Positions 46,247 to 55,306 of a stretch of DNA of 64,000 nucleotides are shown here, piece by piece. Location: positions 1 to 64,000 of the forward strand of contig NZ_JAGGPR010000015.1 in NCBI RefSeq assembly GCF_018613695.1, read 5' to 3'. Positions within the stretch are counted from its first letter, which is position 1, and the number at the start of each line of letters is the position of its first letter. The DNA is from Arthrobacter sp. ISL-95 (GTDB lineage Bacteria; Actinomycetota; Actinomycetes; Actinomycetales; Micrococcaceae). Both the position numbers and the translations under genes were made by a program. The notes under the pieces were generated by a model that was given only the letters and a program-made list of their open reading frames with translations, had not been told where the DNA came from and made no database searches.

Positions 46247-47038
46247 CTACCAGTCCTGAACTGCGCGCGCAGCAATGGCGACGGTGACGGCCCTTGGCAA
46301 ACGCTGCGCGAATCCGGCCGCGACGCGGTTGACCCAACCCGAAACGACGCTGCCGGGTGTGTCTTTGCGATCCAGAGCCTTGAGCGCAGTTCCCACAACT
46401 TGTTCGGAGGTCTGCATTTTGCCAACGGCTGCGGACTGGCCACCAAGGACGTCGAAGAACTCGGTGCGCGTTGCACCGGGGCAAAGGGCCAGGACGTTGA
46501 GCCCGGAGTTTTTGGTTTCGTGGGCCACGGCTTCGGTGAAGCTGAGGACGAAGGCCTTGGTGGCGCCGTAAACGGCCATACCGGGAATGGGCTGGAAAGC
46601 GGCAGTGCTGGCGACATTCAGCAGCGCACCCTTCCCGGATGTGAGCAGCCCCGGTAGGAAGGCACGGGTAATGTCCACCAGCGCGGCCACATTCAAGGAA
46701 ATCTCAGAGGCAATAGTGTCCGGGTCTTCCTCCACCAACGGGCCATGGGTTCCGAAACCAGCGTTGTTGATTAAGGTGTCCACGGTGATTCCGCGGCCGG
46801 ACAGTTCGCTGAAGAGCTCGCGTCCTACTCCTGCACGTCCGAGGTCCATGGGAAGTACAGTAACGGTGACCCCGTGCCGGGAACGCAAGTCCTGGGCCAA
46901 CTCCTCAAGGCGATCGGCACGCCTGGCCACCAGGACAAGGTTGGAACCCCGGGCAGCAAATTGTCCGGCGAACTCGGCGCCGAGGCCGGAGCTAGCACCG
47001 GTAATGAGGGCAGTGGTACCTGCGTAAATCATGGTCAT
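46247..47038 (-). CDS. SDR-family oxidoreductase
   Basis: The 263-residue protein has TGASSGLGAEFA, NNAGFG, the active serine in LNVASTAA and YGATKAF. It resembles DltE/YqjQ-type short-chain dehydrogenases. It is divergent from the TetR gene across a 103-base region with a long palindrome, so it is the likely target of that repressor. The start at 47038 (MTMIYAG) is the most natural. Confidence 0.88.
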   Translation of the reverse strand: MTMIYAGTTALITGASSGLGAEFAGQFAARGSNLVLVARRADRLEELAQDLRSRHGVTVTVLPMDLGRAGVGRELFSELSGRGITVDTLINNAGFGTHGPLVEEDPDTIASEISLNVAALVDITRAFLPGLLTSGKGALLNVASTAAFQPIPGMAVYGATKAFVLSFTEAVAHETKNSGLNVLALCPGATRTEFFDVLGGQSAAVGKMQTSEQVVGTALKALDRKDTPGSVVSGWVNRVAAGFAQRLPRAVTVAIAARAVQDW

Positions 47039-47071
47039 GGCTGAATCCAATCAGTTGAGGCTGAACTAAAT

Positions 47072-47104
47072 GTAGTCGCTGCCTACATGGTAGGCAGTGT
47101 CTAC
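47072..47104. promoter_or_regulatory. TetR-type operator
   Basis: CTGCCTAC (47079-47086), ATG, GTAGGCAG (47090-47097) forms a perfect palindrome, extended by outer GTAG (47072-47075) and CTAC (47101-47104) at equal distances. It is centred between the divergent SDR and TetR genes and fits autorepression and control of the SDR. Confidence 0.75.
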
Positions 47105-47141
47105 TTTGTTGTCAATGACTACATTGGCTTAGACTTGATCC

Positions 47142-47753
47142 ATGACTGACCAGCCCTACCATCACGGCAAACTCCGGGAAGCACTGCTGGAACGCGCCAT
47201 GGAAACCATCGAAGAAGCCGGAGTGGAAGGACTCTCCCTACGGCAGCTGGCCCGCGACGTGAACGTCAGCCACGGTGCCCCAGCCAAGCACTTCCGCGAC
47301 AAGCAGGCCCTGATCGACGCAGTGGCACTGGCCGGTTTTGAGTCGATGAACCGCCTCATCCAGGACGCCGCCCAGTCCCGCGAAGACCTCCGCGGCCGTT
47401 TCGTCAGTGTTGGCAAGGCCTACGTTGACTTCGCTGTTGAGCACCCGGCCCTGCTGACGGTGATGTACTCCACCAAGCATCACCCCGATTCCAGCGAGGA
47501 GCTGCGAAGCACCGGCGTACAGGGTATACACGTTGCCCAAGCCATGGTTGCCGAGGCGCAGGAAGCCGGGGCCCTGGCCGCCGGAAACCCCGAGACACTG
47601 GCCATGGTGTGCTTCGTCAGCCTTCACGGCACGGCCCTTCTTGCGGCCGGCGGGCAGTTGGACGGGAACTCAGTGGAGGACGTCGTCACCGCCACCACGG
47701 ACACTTTGTGGGCAGGAATGGCGGCCGGCGTCCCGGCAGCGCAGCTCCACTAA
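47142..47753 (+). CDS. TetR-family transcriptional regulator
   Basis: The 203-residue protein has an N-terminal TetR DNA-binding domain (GLSLRQLARDVNVSHGAPAKHF) and a C-terminal all-helical ligand domain of the TetR_C_33-like type (FAVEHPALLTVMYS). The ligand is unknown. The palindrome at 47072 is the likely operator. It ends with a four-base overlap with the convergent esterase. Confidence 0.9.
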   Translation: MTDQPYHHGKLREALLERAMETIEEAGVEGLSLRQLARDVNVSHGAPAKHFRDKQALIDAVALAGFESMNRLIQDAAQSREDLRGRFVSVGKAYVDFAVEHPALLTVMYSTKHHPDSSEELRSTGVQGIHVAQAMVAEAQEAGALAAGNPETLAMVCFVSLHGTALLAAGGQLDGNSVEDVVTATTDTLWAGMAAGVPAAQLH

Positions 47754-48865
47754 GCAGTGAAACCGGCGATGACTTCCCTGACCGCCGAACTCAGCTGGAA
47801 GTTGCGGCACCCCACTCCCCCGGGCTCGGCCGCCTGCGGCACGTAGCCAAAGCCGAGTTCATATACAGGGTCCGCGAACCCCAAAGATGCGCTGGCGCCG
47901 TCATGCCCGAATGCACGATAGCTGCCGAACGGCATCCGCATGTGGGACTTCATGAAAACGGTGCCGAAGCAGCCGGTCTCGCCAAATACGCGGTCGATCC
48001 CGAAGACCTGTTCGGCGGACACAGTCCGGATAGTTTCCTCTGTCAGGAGGGGCGCCATGGATTCATCCGTCAAACCAGTCAACGCCGCCGCATAGATCCT
48101 CGCCATGCCTTCCGCGCTGGCCACGCCCGCTACCGAGCTCAGCCCCGCGGCCCGGACTTCCTCCATGTTGGGAAGGTCCAGGATGTCGCCGAAAGCCGCG
48201 TTGGCGGCCAGGCCGAAGTGGCTGGCCGGGTCCACCCACGGCTGCGAGGGATCAGCCGCCCAGCGGAACGGCGCAAAGCGGGGTTCCTCGGAATCGGGCA
48301 GGCCAAGGTAGAAGTGCGCACCGGTCACGGCACGGATCCGCTGCTCGTAAGCCTCCTGCAGCGTGGAACCGGTGATGCGGCGGCACAGCTCTTCCATGAA
48401 AATGCCGATGGTCAGCGCGTGATATCCGAACGCCGCACCGGGCGTCCATAGCGGCGGAAGTTTGGCGAGCTTGGCAGCCGCGAGCTCGGAGTTGTTGACC
48501 TCGTGGAGGGTTAGGCCGCCTTCCACTCCAAGGAGCCCGGCCTGATGCGAAAGGAGCTGGGCAACCGTCACGGAAGACTTGCCCTCAGCGCCGAATTCGG
48601 GCCAATACTTGACCACTTCCGCTTCAAGATCCAGCTGGCCGTCTTGGACGAGCAACGCCATGACCAGCCCTGCCATGCCCTTGGAACAGGAGAAGACGCC
48701 CGTGACGGAATCGGGGCGGGTGTGCGGACCACCACTGAGGTCCAGCACCTTGACCCCGCGATGGTACGCCGCAACTTGCGCAGAGTAATCAGGATCCTGC
48801 TCGAGAAAACGGCCGAAGAGCTCGGCGACGGGTTCGAAACCTGGGGCGATCAGCTGTGACTGCAT
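47750..48865 (-). CDS. Serine hydrolase, beta-lactamase class C-like
   Basis: The 371-residue protein has the serine active site SCSKG (SxxK) with helical context, a YHALTIG segment in the place of the YxN motif (His in place of the usual second residue) and GHDGAS near the C terminus instead of KTG. This matches esterase EstB-type members that hydrolyse esters or peptides instead of antibiotics. No signal peptide is seen, so resistance is unlikely. Confidence 0.85.
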   Translation of the reverse strand: MQSQLIAPGFEPVAELFGRFLEQDPDYSAQVAAYHRGVKVLDLSGGPHTRPDSVTGVFSCSKGMAGLVMALLVQDGQLDLEAEVVKYWPEFGAEGKSSVTVAQLLSHQAGLLGVEGGLTLHEVNNSELAAAKLAKLPPLWTPGAAFGYHALTIGIFMEELCRRITGSTLQEAYEQRIRAVTGAHFYLGLPDSEEPRFAPFRWAADPSQPWVDPASHFGLAANAAFGDILDLPNMEEVRAAGLSSVAGVASAEGMARIYAAALTGLTDESMAPLLTEETIRTVSAEQVFGIDRVFGETGCFGTVFMKSHMRMPFGSYRAFGHDGASASLGFADPVYELGFGYVPQAAEPGGVGCRNFQLSSAVREVIAGFTA

Positions 48866-48874
48866 CCAGACAGC

Positions 48875-49777
48875 CTACGCGGCGGTCGGTTCAAACCCGG
48901 GAGTTTTCCACACCCAGGGTTCCCTCGGCACGTTCCACGGCGTGAAGTGCGGCAAGGCATCCTGCACGCTTCCGGCTGGCAATTCGAGGGATTCAAGGAT
49001 CAGGTCACGCACGCGAGCAGCAGTAATTCCGACGGCGGCGAGGTCGCCTAGCGTGACGGCACCGTCGCGTTTTGCCAGCCTGACGCCGTCGTGGTTCACC
49101 ACTAACGGAACGTGGGCGTATTCCGGTGTCTGCAGCCCCAGCAGCGTTGCCAAATACGCCTGCCGAGGGGTGGACGAGAGGAGGTCGTCGCCCCGCACCA
49201 CCTGGTCAATTCCTTGGGCGGCATCGTCAACAACTACGGCGAGATTGTAGGCGGTGACGCCGTCGTTTCGGCGAAGCACAAAGTCATCCACCACACCCAC
49301 GTACTTGCCGTGCAACTGGTCCTCAACAGCCCACTCCGAAACCTCTGACAGCAGGCGAATGGAAGCGGGACGAGTCGCGCGCCGGATCTCGCGTTCGGCG
49401 TGAGAAAGCCGCCGACACGTCCCCGGGTAGGCGCCCTGGGGCGCATGCGGCGCGGACGGCGCTTCCTGGATCTCGCGCCGCGTGCAGAAGCACTCGTAGG
49501 TGCGGCCTTCGGCCGTGAGACGAGCGATCGCTGCTTCATACAGCGCCGCCCGCTCAGTCTGGCGCACGACGGCGTCATCCCAGCTGACGCCCACGGCCTG
49601 CAGATCGCGGAGCTGCTCCGCCTCGGCGCCGGACCGGGCACGGTCCAGGTCCTCGACGCGCAGCAGGAACTTCCGGCCGCTGGACTTCGCGAACAGCCAG
49701 GCAAGAATGGCGGTGCGAAGGTTGCCGACGTGCAATTCGCCGGAGGGGCTCGGAGCGAAGCGGCCAGCAGAAGTCAT
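48875..49777 (-). CDS. gluQ: Glutamyl-Q tRNA(Asp) synthetase
   Basis: It attaches glutamate to the queuosine base in the anticodon of tRNA(Asp). The 300-residue protein has the catalytic core of GluRS but lacks the anticodon-binding domain. Motifs: GRFAPSPSGELHVGN (HIGH variant HVGN), LRVEDLDRAR and RLAKRDGA in place of KMSKS; a zinc site is hinted by CFCTRREI and CRRL. Loss of the anticodon domain separates it from GltX. Confidence 0.93.
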   Translation of the reverse strand: MTSAGRFAPSPSGELHVGNLRTAILAWLFAKSSGRKFLLRVEDLDRARSGAEAEQLRDLQAVGVSWDDAVVRQTERAALYEAAIARLTAEGRTYECFCTRREIQEAPSAPHAPQGAYPGTCRRLSHAEREIRRATRPASIRLLSEVSEWAVEDQLHGKYVGVVDDFVLRRNDGVTAYNLAVVVDDAAQGIDQVVRGDDLLSSTPRQAYLATLLGLQTPEYAHVPLVVNHDGVRLAKRDGAVTLGDLAAVGITAARVRDLILESLELPAGSVQDALPHFTPWNVPREPWVWKTPGFEPTAA

Positions 49778-50130
49778 GGTCCAAGCCTATGCGCCGGGGC
49801 AGAAGCGCCAGCAACTGTGCCGGCAACCACAAGAGCCCCTCAGCTACCGCAACGATCCGGTAGCTCAGGGGCTCTTGCTGCGGCGCCCGGGTGAAGGGGC
49901 GGGGTGCAGAATGACAATGCTGTGAACAAGAGTCAATCAGCGGCTGCTTCCTTGCGGGAAACCTGTGCAGGGCTCCGGGTGGTGTTCCGGGGTCCTGGTG
50001 CCTGCGGGTTTTGGCGGTAGCCTCGTCCTGCTTCGTTGTCACCATTTGAGCAGGAGACATACAGTTGGTGCAACAGACACCCCAATGGTTGGTCGATCTG
50101 ATCAGTCAGATGTGAATAGCTAGTCAGGAA
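49778..50130. other. Intergenic region with hairpin
   Basis: This 353-base divergent region holds a 19-bp inverted repeat (49831-49876) and the promoter of the AsnC-type gene, with a GATCTGATCAGTCAGATGTGA stretch that may be a regulator site. No gene seen. Confidence 0.45.
49831..49876. repeat. Hairpin with 19-bp arms between gluQ and asnC-type gene
   Basis: AAGAGCCCCTCAGCTACCG (49831-49849) pairs with 49858-49876 with one mismatch. It lies between divergent genes, which is an odd place for a terminator. The right arm looks vaguely like a tRNA D-arm (GGTAGCTCAGGGG), but no tRNA fold extends from it. Confidence 0.6.
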
Positions 50131-50598
50131 GTGATCACTTTGCAGGAACTCGACGCCACGGACCGCCGGATCCTCGCTGCCTTGGACGAGGACCCACGCG
50201 TGCCCATCATGGTGCTGGCCCAGAAGCTGCACCTCGCTCGCGGAACAGTTCAGTCGCGCCTGGAACGGATGACGGCATCCGGAGCACTCCGTCCCAACAG
50301 CAGCCGCGTCCTGCCCTCGGCTTTGGGACGCGGTGTGGCTGCCGCCGTCAGCGCCGAGCTCGATCAAAGCCACCTGAACGAGGCAATCGCTGCCCTACGG
50401 GAGATCCCCGAAGTCCTGGAATGCCACGCCCCCGCTGGCGATACCGACCTCATCATCAGGGTTGTGGCCAAGAGCCCGGACGATCTGTACCGGGTATCCG
50501 AAGAGATCCGCCTATGCCCAGGGATAGTGCGCACGTCCACCAGCATGTTCCTGCGGGAAGTGATCCCCTACCGGACAACGGGCTTGCTGGCAGAGTAG
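50131..50598 (+). CDS. Lrp/AsnC-family regulator (copy 1)
   Basis: The 155-residue regulator has a winged helix (LDATDRRILAALDEDPRVPI, ARGTVQSRLERM) and a RAM ligand domain (VLECHAPAGDTDLIIRVVAKS). The GTG at 50131 is the best start. It is convergent with the second Lrp-type gene 6 bases away. Its effector is probably an amino acid. Confidence 0.88.
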   Translation: MITLQELDATDRRILAALDEDPRVPIMVLAQKLHLARGTVQSRLERMTASGALRPNSSRVLPSALGRGVAAAVSAELDQSHLNEAIAALREIPEVLECHAPAGDTDLIIRVVAKSPDDLYRVSEEIRLCPGIVRTSTSMFLREVIPYRTTGLLAE

Positions 50599-50604
50599 GG
50601 CCGG

Positions 50605-51060
50605 CTAGACCGGCGGTCCGATGTTGGTTTTCAGGTTCTTCATCACCAGCGTTGACGTGAGGCGTTCCACCGCGGGAAGCGCCGCGAGCTCGTCGTCGTA
50701 GAACCGCTGATATGCGGGCAGGTCCGCGGCAATGACTTTGAGCAGATAATCCGGGGATCCGAAAAGTCGCTGGGCCTCCACGATGTTGGGACTGGCGGTG
50801 ACACGCTCTTCAAACTCCGCCATGATGGTGCGTTCCACCTGCTTGAGGGTGACAAAAACAATCGCTTCGAAACCCAGGCCCACCGCGGCAGGGTCGATGT
50901 CTGCACGGTAGCCACGGATCACTCCTGAGGATTCCAGATCGCGGAGCCGCCGGTGGCATGGAGCCACCGTCAAACCCACCTTCGAGGCAAGGGCCGTGGC
51001 AGTCATTCGGCCATCCTCTTTGAGGTGGCGCAAAATACTTCTATCAATTCCGTCAATCAC
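50605..51060 (-). CDS. Lrp/AsnC-family regulator (copy 2)
   Basis: The 151-residue protein has the winged helix (DRSILRHLKEDGRMTATALA, APCHRRLRDLESSGVIRGY) and RAM domain (VEAQRLFGSPDYLLKVIAAD). It is divergent from the LysE-type exporter across about 100 bases, the classic layout of an amino acid exporter and its activator. Confidence 0.9.
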   Translation of the reverse strand: MIDGIDRSILRHLKEDGRMTATALASKVGLTVAPCHRRLRDLESSGVIRGYRADIDPAAVGLGFEAIVFVTLKQVERTIMAEFEERVTASPNIVEAQRLFGSPDYLLKVIAADLPAYQRFYDDELAALPAVERLTSTLVMKNLKTNIGPPV

Positions 51061-51163
51061 GCAATAATGTTACCCAAATCAGCCGGGAACGGGCTAGAAA
51101 CGGGAACACTTATGCGCCCTTTTTCCCTAGAGTTTTCCTACCATCTAGCCCTGGAGAGAAAAC

Positions 51164-51820
51164 GTGAACCCGCAGCTGTTTCTGGCCTTCATGATCGTCG
51201 CCGTCAGTTTGGCATGCACGCCCGGCGTCGACTGGGCCTACTCGATTTCGGCGGGACTCAAGCAACGCAGCTTCGTCCCCGCGGTGGCTGGCCTGTGTAG
51301 CGGCTATGTCATTCACACCCTGCTCATGACGGCAGGGTTGGCGGCTCTCCTGGCCGGAGTACCGGGACTTCTGGGGTGGCTGACCATCGCCGGTGCCGCC
51401 TACCTGCTGTGGCTCGGCGTGGCTACCATCCGCTCATGGCGAGGCGCGAGCTTCAGTGCGGAAGGCGGCGTCGTGCAGTCCGGTAACCAGCTCCGCACGT
51501 TCCTTCAGGGCATGGGCACCAGCGGCATCAATCCCAAGGGCCTGCTCTTCTTCGTGGCGCTGGTGCCACAGTTCGTCAGCCCCGAGGCAGCACTGCCTGT
51601 TCCGGTCCAGTCGGGCTTGCTGGGCCTAACCTTCGTCGTCCTTGCCGGGGTGGTCTACACGGCCGTCGCGTTGACCTCCAGGAAGCTGTTGGCTTCCCGG
51701 CCTGGCGCCGCCCGCGTTGTGACCTTGGTCAGCGGGATCATCATGATCGGGCTGGGGACAGTGCTGCTATCGGAGCAGCTCCTTCCGCTTCTGCCACAGC
51801 TACGGCCGGCCGGCGCTTAG
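51164..51820 (+). CDS. LysE-family amino-acid exporter
   Basis: The 218-residue protein has five to six membrane segments and the LysE/RhtB signature (MIVAVSLACTPGVDWAYSIS, GINPKGLLFFVALVPQFV). It starts at a GTG with a GGAGAG site. Divergent from the Lrp-type regulator, which probably switches it on when an amino acid accumulates. The exact substrate is unknown. Confidence 0.9.
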   Translation: MNPQLFLAFMIVAVSLACTPGVDWAYSISAGLKQRSFVPAVAGLCSGYVIHTLLMTAGLAALLAGVPGLLGWLTIAGAAYLLWLGVATIRSWRGASFSAEGGVVQSGNQLRTFLQGMGTSGINPKGLLFFVALVPQFVSPEAALPVPVQSGLLGLTFVVLAGVVYTAVALTSRKLLASRPGAARVVTLVSGIIMIGLGTVLLSEQLLPLLPQLRPAGA

Positions 51821-52284
51821 GCGGCAAGCAGTTCATCCAGCCGCTCGTATCCTTCGATCACGCCATAGTCCATCCCAGTAGCCAAAGCCATGTCCCGCGC
51901 TTCAACCGAGGGGTAGACCTCGTGGGCTGCCATCCGCGTCCTGCCATCAATTTCCTCGAAAGTGGTGGTACTGATGACCACTTGGTTGGGCGCGCCCTCG
52001 AACTCGATGGTCTGGATGATCAATGCGTCGGATTCAACGGTATGGAAAACGCCGCGGAAGCCGTACATCCCGCTGTCGTCGCCGCTTTCATAACGCCAGC
52101 TGCCGCCGGTGGTTGCGTTGTACTCGGTAATTTTCGTCTGCGTGTTGCGCGGGCCCAACCACTTGGCCAAGAGGTCCGGGTCAACGTGGGCCTCGAAAAC
52201 TGCACTGACGGGAGCGTCGAAATCGCGGACCGTGTCAACGAACGGGACGCCGCTGTCGGCCGTGATTGTTGTTGGAGTGCTCAT
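51817..52284 (-). CDS. SRPBCC (AHSA1-type) domain protein
   Basis: The 155-residue protein has the START-like fold of the AHSA1 group: VRDFDAPVSAVFEAHVDPDLLAKWLGP, TGGSWRYE and IIQTIEFEGAP. It is preceded by and overlaps the ArsR gene by four bases, a combination common in bacteria, where the pair probably senses or binds a hydrophobic compound. Function is unknown. Confidence 0.87.
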   Translation of the reverse strand: MSTPTTITADSGVPFVDTVRDFDAPVSAVFEAHVDPDLLAKWLGPRNTQTKITEYNATTGGSWRYESGDDSGMYGFRGVFHTVESDALIIQTIEFEGAPNQVVISTTTFEEIDGRTRMAAHEVYPSVEARDMALATGMDYGVIEGYERLDELLAA

Positions 52285-52676
52285 TTCGATTCTTCTTTCT
52301 TGTGTGCTGGTGTGTTTTCTTTTTGCTGGTTCGGGATGCGTGCGCCGAGCAGCTCGTCCAACTGCCGGAAGCGGGACTCGGCAATCAGCCGGTACTGGTC
52401 GATCCAGGCGGTCAACCGCTCCAGGGCGGCTGCATCCAAATGGACAGGCCTGCGCTGGGCGTCACGCGAGCGGGTTACCAATCCTGCGTGCTCCAGGACC
52501 TGTATGTGCTTTGAAACCGCTTGCTTGGTGATGGCGAATGGTTCCGCGAGCTCGTTGACCGTTGCATCTCCCCGTGACAGCCGGGCCACCATGGCCCGCC
52601 TCACCGGATCGGCCAACGCCATGAAGGCTCTGTCCAGGGTGTCGGCAGTGTCTGACACCTGAGCATCGTGTTCCAT
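52281..52676 (-). CDS. ArsR-family transcriptional regulator
   Basis: The 131-residue protein has a winged helix (ADPVRRAMVARLSRGDATVN, FAITKQAVSKHIQVLEHAGLV) and no metal-binding cysteines, so it is probably not a metal sensor. Start at 52676 (MEHDAQV). It is cotranscribed with the SRPBCC gene. Two 13-base direct repeats upstream may be its operators. Confidence 0.9.
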   Translation of the reverse strand: MEHDAQVSDTADTLDRAFMALADPVRRAMVARLSRGDATVNELAEPFAITKQAVSKHIQVLEHAGLVTRSRDAQRRPVHLDAAALERLTAWIDQYRLIAESRFRQLDELLGARIPNQQKENTPAHKKEESK

Positions 52677-52708
52677 TCCCGCATGCACCTTTCGTAACTG
52701 CCAAACAC

Positions 52709-52737
52709 TGATCAACTGAATCATTGATCAACTGATT
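52709..52737. promoter_or_regulatory. Direct repeats upstream of the ArsR gene
   Basis: TGATCAACTGAAT (52709-52721) and TGATCAACTGATT (52725-52737) are repeats with a 16-base period, containing TTGATCAA. They sit about 33-60 bases upstream of the ArsR start and are plausible autoregulatory sites. Confidence 0.55.
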
Positions 52738-52784
52738 GGTTGATTAAGAGAATACGCCTCTCCCCTGGAAGACACAACGGTTTT

Positions 52785-53756
52785 CTATTCGCCGCCCAAC
52801 TGCCTGAAGTCGTTCTCCCAAAGGCGCCGCATCTCAGCGTCTTTACGGATAACTTCCAAGGTCTCCAGCTCCGCAGGAGGGGCCGGACGCTTGGACCGCG
52901 GAGTCAATGTACGCCGGCCCTGGTCAAGTGCCAGCAGCGCCCTGTCAGTCAGGGCGTCATTCTTCAATGCCAGATTGGTCTTCCGACGCCGGAGGACTTC
53001 CTTCAAGGCCGCTTGGGCCGATTCGAAGTCGCCCCTGGCCCGTTGCGACCTCGCGCGTATTAACAGGAGCGCCGCCGAGAGGTCGTCCGTGTTCAGCAAC
53101 CCCTCGGTCCACAGCACCACGTCGCGGTGGCGCTCCAACGAGTACGCCGCAGTGCAGCGCGCCAACGCAGAAGGCAACGACGGCGGCAACGTCACCACAG
53201 CTTCCAACGCCGCCTGGGTCATCCCCATCTCGCGGAGGCAATGGGACAACGCCAAAAACACGGACTCCTCACTGAACAGGACCGGAACCTCGATGCGTTC
53301 GGCCACCTCAACCTTGGTGACCACCTGCCCAAGGTACATAGCCGAGAACTGGCTGGCGTCGTCGTCGATCCTTGTTGTTAGACCGCGCTGCAGCAGCTCC
53401 GATGCCCTCAAGAACCCGCCATGTTTGTACGTAAGCAAGCCGGCCATGACGTGGCACAGGCCAGCCCATCCCGGGTTCATGCGGCCGAAAGCGAGGAGTC
53501 GATCCGGCTCAGTGGAAGTGAAAACCGCCTCGTGCATGGCCTTCGCCGTCTTGGAGGACAGCATCTTCAACCGTGGAACATTGCCGGCAACAGTCAACCG
53601 CGCGTGGTCCCGGCCACTAAGGACACCGGAAAGCACGTCATTCACTCCGTCAGTGAGGCCGCGCACGGGTGTGCGGACATAGCCCTCGCGGAAAGGAGTG
53701 AGGTCCCGGGTGTCATGGAAGATCGTGTGCACGCGTCCGTTGGGAGCTTGGCTCAT
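52785..53756 (-). CDS. TPR-like protein of unknown function
   Basis: The 323-residue protein is mostly helical with repeated patterns like TPR units (FESAQAALKEVLRRRKTNLA, GGFLRASELLQRGLTTR). No catalytic motif, signal peptide or membrane segment is visible. It is divergent from the DUF4383 gene. I do not recognise a specific family. Confidence 0.7.
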   Translation of the reverse strand: MSQAPNGRVHTIFHDTRDLTPFREGYVRTPVRGLTDGVNDVLSGVLSGRDHARLTVAGNVPRLKMLSSKTAKAMHEAVFTSTEPDRLLAFGRMNPGWAGLCHVMAGLLTYKHGGFLRASELLQRGLTTRIDDDASQFSAMYLGQVVTKVEVAERIEVPVLFSEESVFLALSHCLREMGMTQAALEAVVTLPPSLPSALARCTAAYSLERHRDVVLWTEGLLNTDDLSAALLLIRARSQRARGDFESAQAALKEVLRRRKTNLALKNDALTDRALLALDQGRRTLTPRSKRPAPPAELETLEVIRKDAEMRRLWENDFRQLGGE

Positions 53757-53912
53757 GAATCCATGCTAACCGCCGCTGAACTGGGCTCATCCCCTGCTAT
53801 CCGAGGCATTTCAGGAGTAGTATGGCGGCGTCGGCAAGGTATTGCGACACCCCTTGCCGCAGGTCGGCTCTCCATGAGAAGAGCCGGGTAACCGCGTGAA
53901 AGGGAGGACTTG

Positions 53913-54392
53913 ATGACCACCGCTTCGCACCCCGCCGAACACCACCACATGATGGGGTTGACGCTTCGCAACACCGCCATGGGCGTTGGCATAGTATTTT
54001 TGCTGGTTGGCGTCCTGGGCTTTATCCCGGGAATCACCACCAATTTCGGCGCCATGACCTTTGCGGGACATGAATCCGGCGCCATGCTGCTTGGAGTCTT
54101 CCAAGTGTCCATACTCCACAACATCGTTCATCTGCTGTTTGGCGTGGCCGGCTTGGCCATGGCAAGGAACGCACGCATGGCCCGCTTGTTCCTCTTGGGC
54201 GGCGGCGCCGTGTACATCGTTCTTTGGATCTATGGCCTGGTCATCAACCAGGAAACAGGTGCCAACTTTGTCCCGTTCAACACGGCTGACAACTGGCTCC
54301 ACCTGATCCTCGGCGTAGCCATGATCGGCCTGGGCGCCTGGCTCGGCAGGGATGCCACGGACGAAACAACCACAGCGCGACGGAAGATGTAG
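53913..54392 (+). CDS. DUF4383-family membrane protein
   Basis: The 159-residue protein has four hydrophobic segments and the family motifs LLGVFQVSILHNIVHLLFG, GGGAVYIVLWIYG and NTADNWLHLILGVAMI. The ATG at 53913 follows GGGAGG. Function unknown; a strong terminator follows. Confidence 0.87.
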   Translation: MTTASHPAEHHHMMGLTLRNTAMGVGIVFLLVGVLGFIPGITTNFGAMTFAGHESGAMLLGVFQVSILHNIVHLLFGVAGLAMARNARMARLFLLGGGAVYIVLWIYGLVINQETGANFVPFNTADNWLHLILGVAMIGLGAWLGRDATDETTTARRKM

Positions 54393-54419
54393 CCCCTTCC
54401 TCACGTCTGGTAAAAGAAC

Positions 54420-54460
54420 GACGGCGACCGCCTCCTCTGAGGGACGGCCGCCGTTTTTTC
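54420..54460 (+). terminator. Rho-independent terminator after DUF4383 gene
   Basis: ACGGCGACCG (54421-54430) pairs with CGGCCGCCGT (54445-54454) with one mismatch and is followed by TTTTTTCTTTTTT. It can also serve the IclR gene from the other side only weakly. Confidence 0.85.
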
Positions 54461-54490
54461 TTTTTTGGGGCTCGACGGCGTGTTCCCGGC

Positions 54491-55306
54491 TTAGCGCGGG
54501 GCGCGGCCGCCTAGCCGTGTGGTGACCTTGGCAGCTGCTGCAGCACATGCTTCACCGAGGCTGTCCAGGATGTCCTGCGATACACGGAATTTCGGCGCCG
54601 GGATCAGCACTGATGCCACGATGTCGCCGCGATGGTCATAAACGGGCGATGCCACGCCGACTTCTTCAATGGACGTCTCCCCGAAGTTCACTGCCCAACC
54701 GCGCTTCATTGACTCTCCTACTCGGGCCAGATAGGCCTCAACAGCGTCCTCGTCCAAACCCGGAAGCGTGATGGAGCCGCTTCGCAACAACTGACGCACC
54801 CGGTCCTCGTTCTCCGCACCAAGGAACACCTGTACCGACGAACTCAGGGCCTCGCTATACCGGACACCCAACGGAGCGAGGTGTTTGACCTGGTGCCTGC
54901 TGGGAATTTGTTCCACGCACATGGATTCATTGCCGTTCCACACCATGAGCGCGCTGGTCTCCCCCGTGCGCTCTGTGAGTTCGCGCAGCACAGGGTAGGC
55001 AACGCGGCGTTCTTCGAGTTCCGCCAGGAGGGGGCCCGCCATCGCGATCATTCCCAGCCCCAAGCGGAACCTGCGCGAATCGACGTCGCGCTCTACAAGG
55101 TTTTCCTGTTCCAGCGTTGCGAGGATGCGGGAAACGGTGCTCTTATGCATGCCAATGCGGCCCGCGATTTCGGTGACTCCCAGGAGCGGTTCGTCGGCGG
55201 TGAAGCTCCTCAGGACAGCGATGGCGTTGACGATCACCGAGGTGCTTTTGCTATCCCCGTTGCCGTTGCTGTTGTCAGGAGTGTCGCTGGATTCAGTGGG
55301 AGTCAT
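54491..55306 (-). CDS. IclR-family transcriptional regulator
   Basis: The 271-residue protein has a helix-turn-helix (GVTEIAGRIGMHKSTVSRIL) and an IclR effector domain (LAPLGVRYSEALSSS, RGWAVNFGETSIEEVGVASPVYD). It is downstream of creatinase on the same strand and probably controls the transporter-creatinase genes. Start at 55306 (MTPTESS); the longer frame is unconserved. Confidence 0.88.
   Translation of the reverse strand: MTPTESSDTPDNSNGNGDSKSTSVIVNAIAVLRSFTADEPLLGVTEIAGRIGMHKSTVSRILATLEQENLVERDVDSRRFRLGLGMIAMAGPLLAELEERRVAYPVLRELTERTGETSALMVWNGNESMCVEQIPSRHQVKHLAPLGVRYSEALSSSVQVFLGAENEDRVRQLLRSGSITLPGLDEDAVEAYLARVGESMKRGWAVNFGETSIEEVGVASPVYDHRGDIVASVLIPAPKFRVSQDILDSLGEACAAAAAKVTTRLGGRAPR

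Noticed and set aside
47750-48865. Antibiotic-resistance beta-lactamase
   Set aside because: The SxxK motif is present but the YxN and KTG motifs are replaced and no signal peptide is seen; an esterase is more likely.
49831-49876. tRNA gene
   Set aside because: The GGTAGCTCAGGGG words resemble a D-arm but belong to a simple inverted repeat; no anticodon stem, T-arm or acceptor stem can be drawn.
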